A stretch of 64,000 bases of DNA. Origin: Sphaerotilus mobilis. Lineage in GTDB: Bacteria; Pseudomonadota; Gammaproteobacteria; Burkholderiales; Burkholderiaceae_C. Below the pieces are notes generated by a model, which was given only the letters and a program-made list of their open reading frames with translations, ran no database searches and was not told where the DNA came from. The position numbers and the translations under genes are program-made. The DNA lies in the NCBI RefSeq assembly GCF_004216565.1, contig NZ_SGWV01000008.1:834673-898672 (forward strand). The letters run 5' to 3'. Numbering within the stretch: position 1 is the stretch's first letter; every line of letters begins with the position of its first letter. Below are positions 46,937 to 55,106 of the stretch, in pieces.

Positions 46937-49147
46937 ATGAAGGGCCTTTCCCATCCGACCAATGACGAGACGCTGAACCCGTCCGGCAACGCTTCGATCC
47001 ACGACGTCATCGCCGAGGTCTCGCCCGGCCGGCGGCGCTTCCTGCAAGGCGGCGTCAGCGCCGCCGCCCTGGCCAGCGCCGGTGGCCTGACGCTGGGTGG
47101 TCTGGCGCAGACCGTCTCGGCCTCCACCGGACGCAGCGGCCTGGCCGCGCCGATCAGCTTCGAGAGCGTGCCCGCCAGCCGCGCCCCGGTGCTCGATGCC
47201 GTCACCGTGCCCAAGGGCTACACCGCCCAGCTCTTCGTCGCCTGGGGCGACCCGATCATGTCCGGTGGCCGCCCCTTCATCGGCAACGCCGGCGAGTCGG
47301 CCGCCGACCAGGCCCGCCAGTTCGGCGCGCACAACGACGGCATGCACTTCTTCCCCTACGCCAAGGGTGACGACGAGCGCCACGAGTCGGACGACGACGG
47401 CCGCAAGGCCTCCAGCCGCCACGGCCTGCTGTGTGTCAACAACGAGTACACACACGAGGAAATCCTGTTCCCGGACGGCCAGGTCGGCGCCGGCTACACG
47501 ATCGAGAAGACCCGCAAGTCGCAGGCCGCCCATGGCGTGTCGATCGTCGAGGCCCGCCGCAAGGGCGGTCGCCACGGCGCATGGACCGCCAAGGCCGATT
47601 CGCGCCTGGGTCGCCGCATCACCGCGAACACGCCGGTGCGCATCGCCGGCCCGGCCGCAGGCCATGCCCTGATGCAGACGCGCGAGTTCCTGATCACCGA
47701 CAGCGGCTCGATCGCCACCGGCGCGACCACCGACGGCCGCAGCGGCCACGGCACGGTCAACAACTGCGCCCACGGCTACACGCCCTGGGGCACCTACCTG
47801 ACCTGCGAGGAAAACTGGAACGGCAACTTCGGCGGCACCGGCGCGGTCGACACCAGCACCGCCACCGAGATCGGCCGCCTCAACCGCCGCTATGGCGTCA
47901 CCGCCGGCGGCTTCGGCTACCGCTGGCACACCACCGATCCGCGCTGGGACGTCAGCACCAACCCGAACGAGCCGCATCACTTCGGCTGGGTCGTCGAGAT
48001 CGATCCCTATGACCCGAAGTCCGTGCCGGTCAAGCGCACCGCGATGGGCCGCTTCAAGCACGAGAGCGCCCAGGTCGTCGTCGACAAGGACCAGCGCGTG
48101 GCCTTCTACATGGGCGACGACGAGCGCAACGAGTACATCTACAAGTTCGTCTGCGCGCGCCGCCTCGACCGCGACGAGCCGCGCCGCAACCGCGACATGC
48201 TCGACCACGGCACGCTGTACGTGGCCCGCTTCGACGCCGATCTGACGGGCCGCTGGATCGCCCTGACGCCGGCCACCGTGGGCCTGGACGGCGTGGCGCT
48301 GCGCGACCACCCGAACTTTGCCGGCGGTGACGATGCGCAGGTGCAGGCGCGCATCCTGGTCAAGACCCGCATGGCCGCCGATGCCGTCGGCGCCACGATG
48401 ATGGACCGGCCCGAATGGACCGGCGTGCGACCGCGCCTGCATGGCTTCGACGAGGTCGAGGTCTACTGCACGCTGACCAACAACAACCGCCGTGGCAGTG
48501 CCGCCGTGGCCAGCGCCAATGCCGCCGATGGCAGCACGGCGGCCGGCTCAGCCCGCCCGGCGGTCGATGCCGCCAACCCGCGTGCCAACAACCTCTACGG
48601 CCACATCATCCGCTGGCGCGAAGCGGACCGCTCGGTCACGGCCACGACCTTCACCTGGGACCTGTTCGCCCAGGCCGGCGACACGCTGACGACGAAGACG
48701 CCGGCCGCGCAGTACACCGGCAACATCGTCGACGCGCCCGATGGCAGCGCCGACTACGGTGCGCCGGACGGCCTGTGGTTCGACCCGTTCGGCCGCCTGT
48801 GGGTGCAGACCGACCAGGTCGGCGACGGCACGGGCGACTTCGTCAACATCGGCGGCAACATGATGGTCTGCGCCGATCCGGCCACCGGGGTGACGCGCCG
48901 CTTCATGACAGCGCCGAACCGCTGCGAGGTCACCGGCATCACGATGACGCCGGACGGCCGCACGCTGTTTGTCGGCATCCAGCATCCGGGCGAGGACGCC
49001 ACCTCGGCCAACCCGACGCAGTTCTCGAACTGGCCGCAGAACCAGTTCACGCTGCGCTCGGACGGCGTGACCCCGCTGCCGGCCGGGCGCCCGCGCTCCT
49101 CGGTGGTCGTCATCACCAAGGATGACGGCGGCATCATCGGCACCTGA
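46937..49147 (+). CDS. PhoX-family phosphatase, Tat-exported
   Basis: This protein of about 736 residues has a twin-arginine signal (RRRFLQ at 32-37, then a hydrophobic Ala/Gly stretch), so it would be folded in the cytoplasm and exported. The DUF839/PhoX core shows CVNNEYTHEEILFP, NNCAHGYTPWGTYLTCEENW and a late FVGIQHPGEDA. These are the metal-binding regions of PhoX alkaline phosphatases, which use Ca and Fe. GAGGA sits 6 nt before the ATG at 46937. I could not see a convincing Pho box in the 124 bp upstream. Confidence 0.88.
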   Translation: MKGLSHPTNDETLNPSGNASIHDVIAEVSPGRRRFLQGGVSAAALASAGGLTLGGLAQTVSASTGRSGLAAPISFESVPASRAPVLDAVTVPKGYTAQLFVAWGDPIMSGGRPFIGNAGESAADQARQFGAHNDGMHFFPYAKGDDERHESDDDGRKASSRHGLLCVNNEYTHEEILFPDGQVGAGYTIEKTRKSQAAHGVSIVEARRKGGRHGAWTAKADSRLGRRITANTPVRIAGPAAGHALMQTREFLITDSGSIATGATTDGRSGHGTVNNCAHGYTPWGTYLTCEENWNGNFGGTGAVDTSTATEIGRLNRRYGVTAGGFGYRWHTTDPRWDVSTNPNEPHHFGWVVEIDPYDPKSVPVKRTAMGRFKHESAQVVVDKDQRVAFYMGDDERNEYIYKFVCARRLDRDEPRRNRDMLDHGTLYVARFDADLTGRWIALTPATVGLDGVALRDHPNFAGGDDAQVQARILVKTRMAADAVGATMMDRPEWTGVRPRLHGFDEVEVYCTLTNNNRRGSAAVASANAADGSTAAGSARPAVDAANPRANNLYGHIIRWREADRSVTATTFTWDLFAQAGDTLTTKTPAAQYTGNIVDAPDGSADYGAPDGLWFDPFGRLWVQTDQVGDGTGDFVNIGGNMMVCADPATGVTRRFMTAPNRCEVTGITMTPDGRTLFVGIQHPGEDATSANPTQFSNWPQNQFTLRSDGVTPLPAGRPRSSVVVITKDDGGIIGT

Positions 49148-49163
49148 CGGATCGGGTGACGTT

Positions 49164-49184
49164 CCCGGCGGTCTGCCCGCCGGG
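49164..49184. terminator. Hairpin between convergent phoX-like and MORN genes
   Basis: A perfect 8-bp stem (49164-49171 with 49177-49184) with a 5-nt loop lies between the two stops. It lacks a T-tract on either side, so it is a possible bidirectional terminator only. Confidence 0.5.
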
Positions 49185-49186
49185 AC

Positions 49187-51733
49187 TCACTCGTTGCAGG
49201 GCCGGATGTCGCGCACCTCGACCCGGACCTCCTTGACCGGACAGGCCGGCTTGGGGTCGAGCGTGTAGGTGTCGCCCATGAAGCAGTCGGTGGCGATGCC
49301 GATGAAGTTGCGGCCCACGCCGCTGACGCCGTTGCCGCGCACCTGGCCGGGGCACAGTGCCTCGTAATGCACGTCGACGCAGGCGACGACCTCGGGCTTG
49401 ATGCGCGGGCGCTTGCCGACCACGTAGTACTTGCCCTCGCCGTCCGGGCAGGTGCGCGCGGCCAGCGTCGTGCCGCTGCGCAGCTGGCCGAGGAAGTCGG
49501 CCTTGGCCTGGGCCGCCGCCGCTGCGGCCTCGGCCTTCTGACGCTCACGCTCGCGCTGGGCGGCCTCACGCTCGGCCTGCCGCGCGGCGGCCTCTTGCTG
49601 GGCCTTGATCTGCGCCTCGCGTTCGGCCTGGCGTGCCGCCGCTTCCTGCTGTGCCTTCAGCTGGGCCTGCTGGGCTTGTTGTTGCGCTTGTTGTTGCGCT
49701 TGTTGCTGGGCCTGCTGCTGGACGTGCAACTGGGCCAGCTGCTGCGCCTGTGCCTGGGCCACACGCTGGTTCTGCTGCGCCTGTGCGGCCTGTTGCTGCG
49801 CCTGCTCGGCGGCGCGGCGTTCCTGCTCGGCCTTGGCCCGTGCCTGCTGGGCCTCGGCAGCGCGGCGCTGCTGCTCGACGATGGCCTGCTGCACGGCCGC
49901 GCTCTGGTTGCGGCCGGCCTGCACGTCGGCGGCGGCGGCCTGGATGCCGCGACCGCCACCATCGGTGGCCACGTCCGAGACGAAGCCGCTGACCATGCGC
50001 GCCTTCTCAGCCGAGCTGAGGCCGGGCGCGCTGCCGATCACCGCCGCGCCGATCAGGCCGGCGATCCATTTGCCGCTGCTGCCGCTGCTGTCGCTGGAGG
50101 CTTCGGCCTGCTGGCGCCGGCTGCTGGCCGCCGCCATCTCGGTCGGGCCGCCGCGCTTGCCGTCGGTGAAGGTGCCGGCATAGCGGTCACCGTCGGGCCA
50201 GGTCATGGTGCCCGGGCCATGCAGCACGCCGTTGACCTGCTCGCCCTCGTAGCGCACGCCATCGGGCCACTGGTGCACACCCCAGCCGTTGCGCTGGCCG
50301 GCGACATAGCCACCCTCGTAGCGCTGGCCGCTGGCGTAGACCTCGCGGCCCAGGCCGGCGCGCTGGTCGGCCAGAAAACCGCCTTCGTAGCGCGCGCCAT
50401 CGGCCTCGACCATCACGCCCTGGCCGCTGCGCTGGTCGTCGACCCAGTCGCCCTCGTAGCGCGCACCGCCGACATAGCTCATGACGCCACGGCCGTTGTA
50501 CTTGCCACGGAAGAACTCGCCCTCGTAGACCGTGCCATTGGCCAGCTTCAGGCGGCCCTTGCCGGCGAACTGGCCGGCCACGAAGTCGCCCTCGTAGCGC
50601 TGGCCGCTGGGCCAGGTGTAAACGCCCGGGCCGCTGCGCAGACCCTTCTCGTCGTAGCCGCCCTCGTGACGCTGGCCGCTGGTCATCACGAGCACGCCGG
50701 TCAGGCGGCGGTCGTCGATGAAACGGCCCTCGTAGCGGTCGCCGTCGGCCAGCATCAGGACGCCTTCGCCATGGCGCTTGCCGTCGACCACCTCGCCCTC
50801 GTAGCGGTGGCCGTCCAGCAGGGTCATGACACAGCGCCCGGTGCGCTTCTCGGCCGCGCACAGCGTGTCGACCGCGACCACACGCCCATCCGGATGCCGC
50901 AAGGTGCCCAGCACGGCCTGGTCGGCCTTGTAGAGCCCTTCGTAGACCCGCCCGTCGGCGTAGCGGTAGCGGCCCTGGCCTTCGTAGTCGTTGTTGGCGA
51001 ACGAGCCTTCGTAGACCGCGCCGCTCGGGAAGCGGAACACACCCGGCCCGGCGCGCTTGCCGTTGGCATCGAGCCCGCCCTCGTAGACCTGGCCGCCGGC
51101 ATGGCGGATCACGCCGTGGCGGAAGCTGCCGGCCTCGAATCGGCCTTCCCAGCGGGTGCCACCGGCCGCGCGCTGCACGCCCTCGCCCTCGCGCTTGCCG
51201 GCCACGTAGCCGCCCTCGTAGCCGCCGCCATCGGCATCGACATGCACCGCGCGGCCGTGCAACTGGTCGAGCAGCCAGTCACCCTCGACCCGGTGACCGG
51301 CCTTCCAGAGGTAGACGCCCTTGCCCGAACGCTGGCCCTTGACGAAACCTCCGGTGTAGACGTCACCCGAGCCGTACTGCAGCCGGCCCTCGAACATCTC
51401 GTCGTTGATGAAGATGCCCTCGAAGCGCCGGCCGTCGGGCCAGGTCATGACGCCCCGGCCCTGCCGGCGGTTCTGCTCCACGCCGCCCTCGTAGCGCTGG
51501 CCCGAGTCCCACAGGAAGACGCCCTGCCCGGTCGCCTTGTCCTGCGAGACCCAGCGGTCGGCGGCCTGGGCCGATGCGGGCAGCAGCGCAAGCCCACCTG
51601 CCAGCCCCCAAGCCAGGCCGATCGCGGCGACGAGGGCCAAGAGGCGGCTGGCGGCTGTGGACTGGCGCAACGGGGGCAAGGGGCGCAACGGGCGCAACAG
51701 GGGCAACGGGGACATCTGGATCGAGGGTGGCAT
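49187..51733 (-). CDS. Secreted MORN-repeat protein with coiled coil and cysteine-rich tail
   Basis: This protein of about 848 residues has a signal peptide (hydrophobic LLALVAAIGLAWGLAGG, cleavage after AQA). About 19-20 MORN-type repeats follow (about residues 45-500, consensus YEGG-x5-7-GxGVxxWPDG). Next come a short linker, a Gln/Ala/Arg coiled coil of about 130 residues, and a C-terminal domain of ~95 residues with six cysteines (in RTC, VAC, ALC, TDC, PAC, RPC). MORN repeats often bind lipids or proteins; no enzyme motif is seen. I do not recognise the tail. Export and an even cysteine number suggest disulfides in the periplasm or outside. The ATG at 51733 is the preferred start; 51715 is possible. 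Confidence 0.75.
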   Translation of the reverse strand: MPPSIQMSPLPLLRPLRPLPPLRQSTAASRLLALVAAIGLAWGLAGGLALLPASAQAADRWVSQDKATGQGVFLWDSGQRYEGGVEQNRRQGRGVMTWPDGRRFEGIFINDEMFEGRLQYGSGDVYTGGFVKGQRSGKGVYLWKAGHRVEGDWLLDQLHGRAVHVDADGGGYEGGYVAGKREGEGVQRAAGGTRWEGRFEAGSFRHGVIRHAGGQVYEGGLDANGKRAGPGVFRFPSGAVYEGSFANNDYEGQGRYRYADGRVYEGLYKADQAVLGTLRHPDGRVVAVDTLCAAEKRTGRCVMTLLDGHRYEGEVVDGKRHGEGVLMLADGDRYEGRFIDDRRLTGVLVMTSGQRHEGGYDEKGLRSGPGVYTWPSGQRYEGDFVAGQFAGKGRLKLANGTVYEGEFFRGKYNGRGVMSYVGGARYEGDWVDDQRSGQGVMVEADGARYEGGFLADQRAGLGREVYASGQRYEGGYVAGQRNGWGVHQWPDGVRYEGEQVNGVLHGPGTMTWPDGDRYAGTFTDGKRGGPTEMAAASSRRQQAEASSDSSGSSGKWIAGLIGAAVIGSAPGLSSAEKARMVSGFVSDVATDGGGRGIQAAAADVQAGRNQSAAVQQAIVEQQRRAAEAQQARAKAEQERRAAEQAQQQAAQAQQNQRVAQAQAQQLAQLHVQQQAQQQAQQQAQQQAQQAQLKAQQEAAARQAEREAQIKAQQEAAARQAEREAAQRERERQKAEAAAAAAQAKADFLGQLRSGTTLAARTCPDGEGKYYVVGKRPRIKPEVVACVDVHYEALCPGQVRGNGVSGVGRNFIGIATDCFMGDTYTLDPKPACPVKEVRVEVRDIRPCNE

Positions 51734-51912
51734 CGTCAGCTCGGTGCATCGTTCGGGACAGAAATGGCGGGCCCGCAAAGGGACCGCCATGCATCGCGAA
51801 AGATCGGCTGAAAACGCACCCGACCCGAGCCCGGTCGCCGGGTGTCGTGTGACGGATCACCGGTTCAGGCGCCGGTGCGCCCGCACGCCCGGGCAGGCGC
51901 GCTGCTGGCGGC

Positions 51913-53823
51913 TCAGCCCGGGTGGACCAGATCCTTGATCTGCGCCAGCGCGGCCGGGTCTTCCATGGTCGTCAGGTCACCGGCATCGCGGCCTTCGCAG
52001 ACCGCCTGGATGGCGCGGCGCAGCACCTTGCCCGAGCGGGTCTTGGGCAGCACGGTGACGAACTTGACCATCGCCGGACGTGCCACCGCACCGAGCTGGC
52101 CGTCGACCACCTTCATGATCTCGGCCTCCAGCGCCTTGGCGCCCTCGGGGGTCGCGGCCTTGCTGACGTCCTTCAGGACCGCGAAGGCGACCGCGACCTG
52201 GCCCTTGAGCTGATCGGCGACGCCGACCACGGCCACCTCGGCGACGTTGGCGTGGCTGGAGATGCTTTCCTCGATCTCACGCGTGCCCAGGCGGTGACCG
52301 GCCACGTTGATGACGTCATCGGTGCGGCCCAGGATGAAGAAGTAGCCGTCGGCGTCCTTCACGCCCCAGTCGAAGGTCGAATACATGACCTTGCCGTGGA
52401 TGCTCGACCAGTAGGTGCTGACGTAGCGCTTGTCATCGCCCCAGACGGTCTGCAGGCAGCCCGGCGGCAGCGGGCCTTCGACGGCGATGACGCCCTTCTT
52501 GTTCGGCTCGGTGATCTCCTCGCCGCTGGCCTCGTCGATCAGCTTGACGTCGTAGCCGTAGACCGCCTTGCCGGGCGAGCCGAACTTGGTCGGTGCCGGC
52601 TCGACACCGTTGCAGATGGCCATGATCGGCCAGCCGGTCTCGGTCTGCCAGTAGTTGTCGATGATGGGCTTGTTCAGCTCGCCGCCGATCCAGGTGGCGG
52701 TCGGCTCGTCCAGCGGCTCGCCGGCCAGGAACAGCGCCTTCAGCGAGGAAAGGTCGTACTTCTTCAGATACGCCGGGTCCTGCTTCTTGAGCACGCGCGC
52801 GGCGGTCGGGGCGCTGAACATCACCGTGACCTTGTACTTCTCGACCAGGCTCCACCAGATGCCAGCGTCCGGTCGGATCGGCAGGCCCTCGTACATGATG
52901 GTCGCCATGCCGTTGATCAGCGGGCCGTAGATGATGTAGCTGTGACCCACCACCCAGCCGATGTCGCTGGTGCTGAAGTAGGTCTCGCCCGGGTTGCCCA
53001 TGTAGATGTGTTTCATCGACGCGGCCAGCGCGACGGTGTAGCCGGCGGTGTCGCGTTGCACGCCCTTGGGCTTGCCGGTCGTGCCCGAGGTGTAGAGGAT
53101 GTAGCTCGGGTGGGTCGACTCGACCCACTCGCAGGGCACGACGGTGTCCATCTGCAGCGCACGCTGCTCGGCATAGTCGACGTCACGGCCGTCAACCCGG
53201 GCGTAGGGCGCCAGGCCGCGGTCGACCATCACCACCTTGGCCGGCTTGTGGGTCGACAGGTTGATGGCCTCATCCAGCAGGTGCTTGTAGGGCACCGACT
53301 TGCCGCCGCGCATGCCGGCGTCGGCGCTGACGATCAGGGTCGGCTGGGCATCGTCGATGCGGCTGGCCAGCGAGTGGCTGGCAAAGCCACCGAACACCAC
53401 CGAATGGATCGCGCCGATGCGCACCGCCGCCAGCATCGCGAAGGCGGCCTCGGCAATCATCGGCATGTAGATCAGCACGCGGTCGCCCTTCTTGACACCC
53501 ATCGCGCGGTAGATCGCGGCCATGCGCTGCACCTCGGCATGCAGCTCGCGGTAGCTGTAGACGGTCTCGGTATCGGTCTCGGTCGACACGAAGATCAGCG
53601 CGTTCTGATCGGCGCGGTCTTGCAGGTGACGGTCGACCGCGTTGTGGCACAGATTGGTCTGGCCACCGGCGAACCAGCGCGCGAACGGCGGGTTGGTGTA
53701 GTCGCAAACCTGGTCATAGGGCCGGTGCCAGTCGATCAGCTCGGCCTGCTCGGCCCAGAAACCGTCACGGTCCTCGATCGAGCGGCGGTGAAAGGCGGCG
53801 AAATCTTGGGGGGCAGCGCTCAT
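51913..53823 (-). CDS. prpE: Propionate-CoA ligase
   Basis: This 636-residue AMP-forming ligase activates propionate to propionyl-CoA. The adenylate-forming core is YTSGTTGKPKGVQRD, and the C-terminal catalytic lysine is in KTRSGKVLRR, the usual site of regulatory acylation. The N-terminus (FAAFHRRSIEDRDGFWAEQA, then IDWHRPYDQVCDYTNPPFARWF) is of the PrpE rather than Acs type. AGGAG lies 7 nt before the ATG. The rest of the propionate pathway starts 1 kb further on. The region upstream shares a 13-bp sequence with the mutase/gntR promoter. Confidence 0.93.
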   Translation of the reverse strand: MSAAPQDFAAFHRRSIEDRDGFWAEQAELIDWHRPYDQVCDYTNPPFARWFAGGQTNLCHNAVDRHLQDRADQNALIFVSTETDTETVYSYRELHAEVQRMAAIYRAMGVKKGDRVLIYMPMIAEAAFAMLAAVRIGAIHSVVFGGFASHSLASRIDDAQPTLIVSADAGMRGGKSVPYKHLLDEAINLSTHKPAKVVMVDRGLAPYARVDGRDVDYAEQRALQMDTVVPCEWVESTHPSYILYTSGTTGKPKGVQRDTAGYTVALAASMKHIYMGNPGETYFSTSDIGWVVGHSYIIYGPLINGMATIMYEGLPIRPDAGIWWSLVEKYKVTVMFSAPTAARVLKKQDPAYLKKYDLSSLKALFLAGEPLDEPTATWIGGELNKPIIDNYWQTETGWPIMAICNGVEPAPTKFGSPGKAVYGYDVKLIDEASGEEITEPNKKGVIAVEGPLPPGCLQTVWGDDKRYVSTYWSSIHGKVMYSTFDWGVKDADGYFFILGRTDDVINVAGHRLGTREIEESISSHANVAEVAVVGVADQLKGQVAVAFAVLKDVSKAATPEGAKALEAEIMKVVDGQLGAVARPAMVKFVTVLPKTRSGKVLRRAIQAVCEGRDAGDLTTMEDPAALAQIKDLVHPG

Positions 53824-53867
53824 GGGTCGTCTCCTGATCGGCGGGGACGGTCGGTGTGCACGTCCCA

Positions 53868-53880
53868 GAATTCATAATTA
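53868..53880 (-). promoter_or_regulatory. Candidate operator upstream of prpE
   Basis: TAATTATGAATTC (minus strand) lies 45 nt before the prpE start and is identical to 62788-62800 between the mutase and the GntR gene. It is an AT-rich island in very GC-rich DNA. See the matching entry there. Confidence 0.55.
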
Positions 53881-53986
53881 CAAGGCTTGCGGCTGACAGT
53901 GTGCTGTCGGGCGGGCATCGATCGCCGCTGATCGCGCCTGACCCCGGGCGCTACGATGCAGGCCACAGCCAGACCCGGGAGCCGCC

Positions 53987-54619
53987 ATGTCCGCCGTCCT
54001 CCAGCCTTCGTCCAGGATGGACCCGACCGCCTTCCTCGCCTGGGAGGAACATCAGCCGGGTCGGCATGAGTTCGTTGACGGTGAGGTGTACGCGATGAGC
54101 GGGGCCACGTCGACCCACAACACGATCGCAGGCAACCTCTACATGGCGTTGCGCCAAGGCTTGCGAGGGACTCCCTGCCGTACGCACATCGAGGGCGTGA
54201 AGGTGCACATCCAGGCTGCCGACAGCGTGCTTTATCCGTATGTCTTCGTGACCTGCGATCCCGTCGACCTGACCCCCGAACGCGACACGCACAAGACATC
54301 GCCCACGCTGGTGGTCGAGGTCCTGTCGCCCGCCACTGCTGCTTACGACCGCGGTCGCAAGTTCGAGCTGTACCAGCAATTGCCGAGCCTGAAGGAATAC
54401 GTGCTGGTCGAAGCCGACAGGCCCCATGTGGACCTGTTTCGCCGCAACGCTGAGGGGCTGTGGGTGCTGCACCCGGCCGGGCCGGGCGCGGTCCTCGACA
54501 TGGCGAGCGTGGGCTTGTCGCTCACGCTGGACCAGGTCTATGAGGAGGTTGATTTCGACCTGAGCCGGGCCTTTTTGCAGGACCGCATCGAACCGTCAGC
54601 CGGCCCCGCCGCCAGCTGA
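53987..54619 (+). CDS. Uma2-family (DUF820) nuclease-like protein, likely inactive
   Basis: This 210-residue protein has the PD-(D/E)XK-like Uma2 fold: HEFVDGEVYAMSGAT at 27-41, VVEVLSPATAAYDRGRKFELYQ at 109-130. The second acidic residue (E111) and the D-R-x-x-K stretch are kept. The first catalytic acid normally read as P-D-V is Y85 here (YPYVFV), which would disturb metal binding. Its function in most bacteria is unknown. It is divergent from prpE and convergent with the VOC gene, with no mobile-element signature nearby. Confidence 0.8.
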   Translation: MSAVLQPSSRMDPTAFLAWEEHQPGRHEFVDGEVYAMSGATSTHNTIAGNLYMALRQGLRGTPCRTHIEGVKVHIQAADSVLYPYVFVTCDPVDLTPERDTHKTSPTLVVEVLSPATAAYDRGRKFELYQQLPSLKEYVLVEADRPHVDLFRRNAEGLWVLHPAGPGAVLDMASVGLSLTLDQVYEEVDFDLSRAFLQDRIEPSAGPAAS

Positions 54620-54630
54620 GGCGACCGCCC

Positions 54631-55098
54631 TCAGCCCAGCGCCGCGATCACGTCCGGCGGGGCCTGCACCAGTTCGATCAGGACGCCCTCGCCACCGAGC
54701 GGGAACTCGTCGTTGCCCTTGGGGTGGATGAAGGTGATGTCGTGACCGGCCGCGCCCTTGCGGATGCCGCCCGGTGCAAAGCGCACGCCGTTCGCCGTCA
54801 TCCATTCGACCGCCTGGGGCAAGTCATCGACCCACAGGCCGACGTGGTTGAGCGGTGTGGCGTGGACCGCAGGTTTCCGCTCGGCGTCGAGCGGCTGCAT
54901 CAGGTCGACCTCGACCGCGGTCGGGCCGCTGCCGAGCGCGCAGATGTCCTCGTCGACGTTCTCGCGCTCGCTGACGAAGGTGCTCTTGACGGTCAGGCCG
55001 AGCATGTCGACCCACAGCGACTTGAGCTTGTCCTTGCTCGGGCCGCCGATGGCGATCTGCTGGATGCCGAGGATCTTGAAGGGCTTGCTGTTGCTCAT
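54631..55098 (-). CDS. VOC-family protein, probable methylmalonyl-CoA epimerase
   Basis: This 155-residue protein has two beta-alpha-beta-beta-beta halves of the glyoxalase/VOC fold. Position at the end of the propionyl-CoA carboxylase/mutase operon argues that it interconverts the (S) and (R) forms of methylmalonyl-CoA. The metal histidine in the second half ([11 protein letters not shown]85) and the late glutamate (LIELVQ, E142) are present. The first-strand ligand is Q14 (IQQIAIG) where epimerases normally have His. The role is therefore likely but not certain. The ATG at 55098 overlaps no neighbour; pccA ends 8 nt upstream. Confidence 0.65.
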   Translation of the reverse strand: MSNSKPFKILGIQQIAIGGPSKDKLKSLWVDMLGLTVKSTFVSERENVDEDICALGSGPTAVEVDLMQPLDAERKPAVHATPLNHVGLWVDDLPQAVEWMTANGVRFAPGGIRKGAAGHDITFIHPKGNDEFPLGGEGVLIELVQAPPDVIAALG

Positions 55099-55106
55099 CT
55101 CGGGCC

